From NCBI GenBank assembly GCA_900766645.1, contig CAAFWD010000175.1, positions 1 to 9,432 of the forward strand: DNA of 9,432 nucleotides, given 5' to 3'. Positions within the stretch are counted from its first letter, which is position 1. Each line of letters starts with the position of its first letter. A model generated the notes under the pieces. It had not been told where the DNA came from. It saw nothing but the letters and a program-made list of their open reading frames with translations, and ran no database searches. The position numbers and the translations under genes are program-made. Origin of the DNA: an uncultured Cetobacterium sp. (GTDB lineage Bacteria > Fusobacteriota > Fusobacteriia > Fusobacteriales > Fusobacteriaceae). Of the stretch, positions 6,481-9,432 are shown one piece after another.

Positions 6481-8589
6481 CTTTAACTTAACTTTTATTT
6501 TTTTTATTTCTTCCATAGACTTTCCTTTTTCAGGCACTTGTTCTACAACTATTCCTGAACCTATTATCTCTACTTTTATATCTAAATTTTTAAATAAATT
6601 TGCAACTTGTCTTGCACTGTACCCTTTTAAATCTGGCATTTCACTCAAGATAACATCCTCATTTAAACTCTTTTGCCCTTGATCTAATTTTCTTACTTTT
6701 ATATTTTCTACATTTTCAGAATATATATTTTTTGATTTTGTTATTCTTTTTATAATTTCTCCTAAAACCGGTGCTGCTGCACTTCCACCTGTTCTATCAT
6801 ACCAATGCTCTCCTTGAGGTTTAAACAACATAACTAATATTGTATATTTAGGTTTGTCTACAGGAAAAAATCCTATAACTGACGAAAGATATTGTTTTTT
6901 TACATACTTACCATGTTCACTAAATTGAGCCGTTCCTGTTTTTCCACCTATTCTATACCCAGGCACTTGTGCTTTTATTACAGTTCCATCCTCTACAGCT
7001 TTTTCTAAAATATCTTTAATCGTATCTGAAACATCTTTTTTTATAACTTGTCTTTTTAATTGTGGAAGATTTCTTCTCACAACTGTCCCATCTTTATCTG
7101 TAATTTTTTCAACTATATATGGTTGATATAAATTTCCACCATTAATCACAGACGAAAATGCCGTTATCATTTGGATTGGTGTAACAACTATTCCTTGACC
7201 AAATGACATTGTACTCTTTTTTAATCCATCCCATCTTTTCGTAGGAATAGCTCTTGTTTTCTTTTCATAAGGATAATCTACACCTGTTTTTTCATAAAAA
7301 CCATATTGTCTAAGATACCCATCGAACTCTTCATTTGTAAATTTATCTCCTATAAGAACCATTCCAACATTACTGGATTTTTTTAAAACTTCTTCTGTTG
7401 TTAGAATCCCTTTAGTGTGTCTACTACTCTCTCTTATTATATGATTATATTTTTTTATCTTACCATCACCAATATCAAATGTAGTGTATCTATTTATTTT
7501 CCCTTCATTCATTGCAGCAGCTACTATTAAAGGTTTAAATATTGATCCCGGTTCAACTTGAAATTGGAAAATAGGATTTATTACATTATTTTTATTTTTT
7601 GTGAAAAATGATGTTGCTAAAACTTTTCCATTATTTGGATCCATCATAACAGCATACGCTTCCTCTGAATCTGTTTTTTCAAATTGTTTTTTCACTTCAT
7701 CATTTAATATATATTGAAGTTCATTATCTACCGTTAAGTGTAAATCTTTTCCATCTAAATTTATTTTTGATTGAGTAGTAGACATAGGTAATCCTACCGC
7801 CAAATTTCTCATACTTGGAATTCTTCTATTTCTCTTCTCTCCCTTTAAATAATTCTCATAATAAAGTTCTAATCCAAATGTTCCCTCTTTTTCTGTTCCT
7901 TTTTTATAACCAGTATTTCCTACAAGGAAAAAATAAAGATCTTTTCTATAATATCTTCTCTCTTTTCTAGCATCTAAAAATATTATTTTTTTCCCTGGAA
8001 GCCCCCATTTTTCTAGTATTTTATCTATTTCTTCTTTCTCTACATCATCCACATATTTATTAACTCTTTTATATCTCCTCTTATCTTCTCCTAATTTTTC
8101 TATATTCTTTAAAGTAGCTTTATAATTCCCCTTTATATATCCTTTAGACATCAACTCCTTTAAAGCTTCAGCAGAATTAGAATCTTTTATGAAATTTTCT
8201 GGATCTATAACCAAATCGTACATATTTATGCTATAAGCTAAACCTCTTCCATTTTTATCAAATATATCCCCTCTCTCACCCTGTTCTTTTCTTTCAACAG
8301 TAACTTGTTTATTTACTGCTTCTTTATAAGAATCTGATTCAAATAACTGTAATTGAATCATTCTAAATAATAACACAAAAAAACAAAATAAAACTATATC
8401 TGAGGCTATTATAGTCCTAAGTAAAAAATTATTTTTTACCTTTATCTTTTTCCATTTTATAAAAATATATAAATTAAATATTAAAGCTAATATCAATCCA
8501 ACCGTTAATAAAAAATGTTTATAATATATTGATGCTCCTATACAAACAATAAGAGATATAAGCCATAACATTTTTATTCTCTTCTTCAA
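6478..8589 (-). CDS. class B penicillin-binding protein (FtsI/SpoVD-like) with PASTA domain
   Basis: This is a monofunctional transpeptidase that cross-links peptidoglycan at the outer face of the inner membrane. After residue 80 comes the dimerisation domain (ERGDIFDKNGRGLAYS, 105-120). The transpeptidase has all three motifs: S349-I-F-K352 (EPGSIFKP), S405-S-N407 and K550-T-G-T. A PASTA domain covers about 650-703 (MPDLKGYSARQVANLF ... VEQVPEKG). The 703-aa length fits PASTA-bearing PBPs of the FtsI/PbpB group. Unusually, three hydrophobic segments precede the enzyme (about 8-23, 26-44, 60-79) rather than one. The chosen start is TTG at 8589, with GGGTGG upstream and a lysine-rich MKKRIK before the first TM; an ATG at 8571 (residue 7) is the alternative. 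It is the first gene of the operon. FtsI, SpoVD and PBP2 roles cannot be separated for certain; the division-gene neighbour favours FtsI. Confidence 0.93.
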   Translation of the reverse strand: MKKRIKMLWLISLIVCIGASIYYKHFLLTVGLILALIFNLYIFIKWKKIKVKNNFLLRTIIASDIVLFCFFVLLFRMIQLQLFESDSYKEAVNKQVTVERKEQGERGDIFDKNGRGLAYSINMYDLVIDPENFIKDSNSAEALKELMSKGYIKGNYKATLKNIEKLGEDKRRYKRVNKYVDDVEKEEIDKILEKWGLPGKKIIFLDARKERRYYRKDLYFFLVGNTGYKKGTEKEGTFGLELYYENYLKGEKRNRRIPSMRNLAVGLPMSTTQSKINLDGKDLHLTVDNELQYILNDEVKKQFEKTDSEEAYAVMMDPNNGKVLATSFFTKNKNNVINPIFQFQVEPGSIFKPLIVAAAMNEGKINRYTTFDIGDGKIKKYNHIIRESSRHTKGILTTEEVLKKSSNVGMVLIGDKFTNEEFDGYLRQYGFYEKTGVDYPYEKKTRAIPTKRWDGLKKSTMSFGQGIVVTPIQMITAFSSVINGGNLYQPYIVEKITDKDGTVVRRNLPQLKRQVIKKDVSDTIKDILEKAVEDGTVIKAQVPGYRIGGKTGTAQFSEHGKYVKKQYLSSVIGFFPVDKPKYTILVMLFKPQGEHWYDRTGGSAAAPVLGEIIKRITKSKNIYSENVENIKVRKLDQGQKSLNEDVILSEMPDLKGYSARQVANLFKNLDIKVEIIGSGIVVEQVPEKGKSMEEIKKIKVKLK

Positions 8590-8593
8590 TTTT

Positions 8594-8599
8594 CCACCC
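8594..8599 (-). promoter_or_regulatory. ribosome binding site supporting the TTG start of the PBP
   Basis: GGGTGG on the minus strand lies 4 nt before the TTG at 8589. The alternative ATG at 8571 has only a weak AGAAGAG before it and would remove the basic residues in front of the first TM segment. Confidence 0.5.
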
Positions 8600-8619
8600 T
8601 CTTCTATTTTCTTTTAAAT

Positions 8620-8628
8620 ATTATATCA
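8620..8628 (-). promoter_or_regulatory. extended -10 promoter for the PBP-priA-def operon
   Basis: TGATATAAT on the minus strand is a full extended -10 (TGnTATAAT). No good -35 is seen at 17 bp (TATACA occurs at 19 bp), as expected when the extended element compensates. The start would be near 8613, leaving a leader of about 24 nt. It is the only strong candidate upstream of the operon's first gene. Confidence 0.6.
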
Positions 8629-8646
8629 AATATTACCAAAATAATG

Positions 8647-8652
8647 TATAAT
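8647..8652 (+). promoter_or_regulatory. -10 element of the ompH/skp-like gene promoter
   Basis: TATAAT on the plus strand lies 31 nt before the ATG at 8684 and would start transcription near 8659. The -35 region is poor and coincides with the -10 of the divergent operon promoter (8620-8628), so the two promoters may compete or share control. The Shine-Dalgarno is AAAGGA at 8668-8673, about 10 nt from the ATG. Confidence 0.5.
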
Positions 8653-8683
8653 AAGAATAAATTTACGAAAGGATGTAAATATT

Positions 8684-9190
8684 ATGAAAATCTTGTTTTT
8701 ATTCATCTATATGTCTTTTTCAATTTTCGCAATAAATGTAGGAGTTATAGATTCAGAATATATTTTTAATCAATATGAAAAAAGATCTACTCTAGAACAA
8801 AAATTAGAAGAAAAAAGAGAATCTTTAAATAAAGAAATTGAAGACTTAAGAATTGTACTACTAAAAAAAGAAAAAAAAATCAAATCAAAAAAATCTTTAA
8901 CTAATGAAGATAAAACTAATCTACTGAATTTAAAAAAACAATTTCAAGAAAAAATAGAAGAATCTGAAAGAATTTTCGAAAATGAACAACGTAATTTTGT
9001 ATATGATATTAAATTTGAAATTGATTCTGTTGCTATTTTAATTGGGAAAGAAAAAAATTTAGATATGGTAATTGAAAAAAATGCCACTATATATGGTGGA
9101 GTTGATATAACTGAAGATGTTTTAATTTTTTTAAACAATCCTAAGTCATATAAGTTAGATACTACAAATCTTTTAAAAAAAGAGTTTTAA
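8684..9190 (+). CDS. OmpH/Skp-family periplasmic chaperone
   Basis: Skp/OmpH proteins form periplasmic trimers that hold unfolded outer-membrane proteins before the BAM complex inserts them. The 168-aa product has a signal peptide with likely cleavage after Ala16 (MKILFLFIYMSFSIFA). The family start VGVIDSEYIFNQY (19-31) comes next, then a long Lys/Glu-rich coiled-coil (about 35-110). The conserved tail MVIEKNATIYGGVDITEDVLIFLN matches the usual 'YGG-x-DIT...LN' ending, and about 17 further residues follow it. The length is normal for the family. It stands alone between a divergent operon and its own terminator, not next to a bamA gene. The family assignment is strong; equivalence to E. coli Skp is not proven because many diderms carry several paralogues. 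Its presence indicates an outer membrane. Confidence 0.88.
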   Translation: MKILFLFIYMSFSIFAINVGVIDSEYIFNQYEKRSTLEQKLEEKRESLNKEIEDLRIVLLKKEKKIKSKKSLTNEDKTNLLNLKKQFQEKIEESERIFENEQRNFVYDIKFEIDSVAILIGKEKNLDMVIEKNATIYGGVDITEDVLIFLNNPKSYKLDTTNLLKKEF

Positions 9191-9224
9191 AAACTTCCTA
9201 TTAAGTTCACTGGAAGTTTTTTTT
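9189..9224 (+). terminator. intrinsic terminator of the ompH/skp-like gene
   Basis: AAAACTTCC and GGAAGTTTT pair around a 13-nt loop, and a run of eight T's ends at 9224. The stem begins at the stop codon of the gene ending at 9190. Confidence 0.85.
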
Positions 9225-9243
9225 ATTAAAAAAATATATAAAT

Positions 9244-9270
9244 AAAAAAAAACACACAATTATGTGTGTT
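9244..9270 (-). terminator. intrinsic terminator of tRNA-Val
   Basis: In the minus-strand RNA AACACACA pairs perfectly with UGUGUGUU around a 4-nt loop (9251-9270), followed by a U-run (9244-9252). It lies 11 nt after the tRNA-Val CCA end and faces the terminator of the convergent gene. Confidence 0.88.
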
Positions 9271-9281
9271 ACAATCTTAAA

Positions 9282-9358
9282 TGGTGGAAACAACTGGACT
9301 TGAACCAGTGACCCCCTGCTTGTAAGGCAGGTGCTCTAACCAGCTGAGCTATGCTCCC
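9282..9358 (-). tRNA. tRNA-Val(TAC)
   Basis: A full 77-nt cloverleaf folds on the minus strand. The acceptor GGGAGCA pairs with TGTTTCC (two G-T wobbles), the D-stem GCTC with GAGC, the anticodon stem CCTGC with GCAGG around loop CTTACAA (anticodon TAC), and the T-stem ACTGG with CCAGT. The discriminator is A and CCA is encoded. It is a single-gene transcript with its own promoter and terminator. Confidence 0.97.
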
Positions 9359-9364
9359 GTACCT

Positions 9365-9383
9365 GCCGTCCTCGCCGGACGAC
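9365..9383 (-). other. GC-rich leader hairpin of pre-tRNA-Val
   Basis: In the minus-strand RNA GUCGUCC pairs with GGACGGC (seven pairs, one G-U) around loop GGCGA. It begins at or next to the predicted transcription start (about 9384-9385) and ends 6 nt before the tRNA, so it would form the removed 5' leader. It is strikingly GC-rich for this AT-rich window. Confidence 0.6.
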
Positions 9384-9390
9384 GTAGATT

Positions 9391-9419
9391 ATTATACTAA
9401 AGCCATCCCCATCTGTCAA
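9391..9419 (-). promoter_or_regulatory. perfect consensus sigma70 promoter of tRNA-Val
   Basis: The minus strand has -35 TTGACA (9414-9419), a 17-bp spacer and -10 TATAAT (9391-9396), all matching consensus. The start would be near 9384-9385, about 26 nt before the tRNA. Confidence 0.93.
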
Positions 9420-9432
9420 TCATTATTTTTCA

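Noticed and set aside
8673..8678. ATG-TAA minimal start-stop frame before the OmpH/Skp-like gene
   Set aside because: The ATG directly touches the AAAGG sequence, leaving no room for initiation; a chance occurrence is likely.
8864..8897. Poly(A) tracts, including a run of nine A's, in the OmpH/Skp-like gene as possible slippage sites
   Set aside because: The runs encode Lys-rich coiled-coil in an AT-rich genome, the frame is intact, and similar tracts occur throughout the window.
8944..9138. 64-codon open frame on the minus strand inside the OmpH/Skp-like gene
   Set aside because: It is a shadow of a clear signal-peptide-bearing coding region and has no independent support.

Overview
This 9.4-kb window is a very AT-rich chromosomal segment from a bacterium that is most likely a member of the Fusobacteriota (Fusobacterium/Cetobacterium-like). 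This is an inference from the base composition, A/T-ending codons, Firmicute-like housekeeping genes, and a periplasmic OmpH/Skp-family chaperone that implies an outer membrane. No mobile element, CRISPR array or phage gene is visible. It reads as an ordinary core-genome region. I do not see a convincing undescribed system; the least understood gene is the two-TM protein at 1772-2266.

Layout from the left. Positions 1-179 hold tRNA genes on the minus strand: the 5' part of a tRNA cut by the window edge, tRNA-Lys(TTT) and tRNA-Gly(TCC). A near-consensus promoter drives them from 196-224. From 8589 down to 258 there is a seven-gene minus-strand run: a class B penicillin-binding protein with a PASTA domain, primosomal helicase PriA, peptide deformylase Def, a small DivIC/FtsB-like septum protein, class II fructose-1,6-bisphosphatase GlpX, an unrecognised two-TM protein, and a secreted GHL10-type glycoside-hydrolase-like protein with a C-terminal Fn3-like domain. 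A hairpin with a U-rich tail lies between glpX and the last two genes, so the run is probably 5+2 genes with attenuation between them. A second possible promoter sits at the priA/def boundary. At 8590-8683 is a short divergent promoter region. To its right, the OmpH/Skp-like gene runs on the plus strand and ends in its own terminator. A convergent tRNA-Val(TAC) follows, with a perfect consensus promoter at 9391-9419, a GC-rich leader hairpin and its own terminator.

Functionally, the operon mixes cell-wall and division functions (PBP, DivIC/FtsB-like protein, possibly the GHL10 protein) with replication restart (PriA), N-terminal protein maturation (Def) and gluconeogenesis (GlpX). Junctions are tight. 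At three of them the TAG stop codon of one gene supplies or borders the Shine-Dalgarno sequence of the next, which suggests translational coupling. Several start codons need care: the PBP probably starts at TTG, and priA, the two-TM protein and the GHL10 protein each start downstream of the longest possible reading frame.
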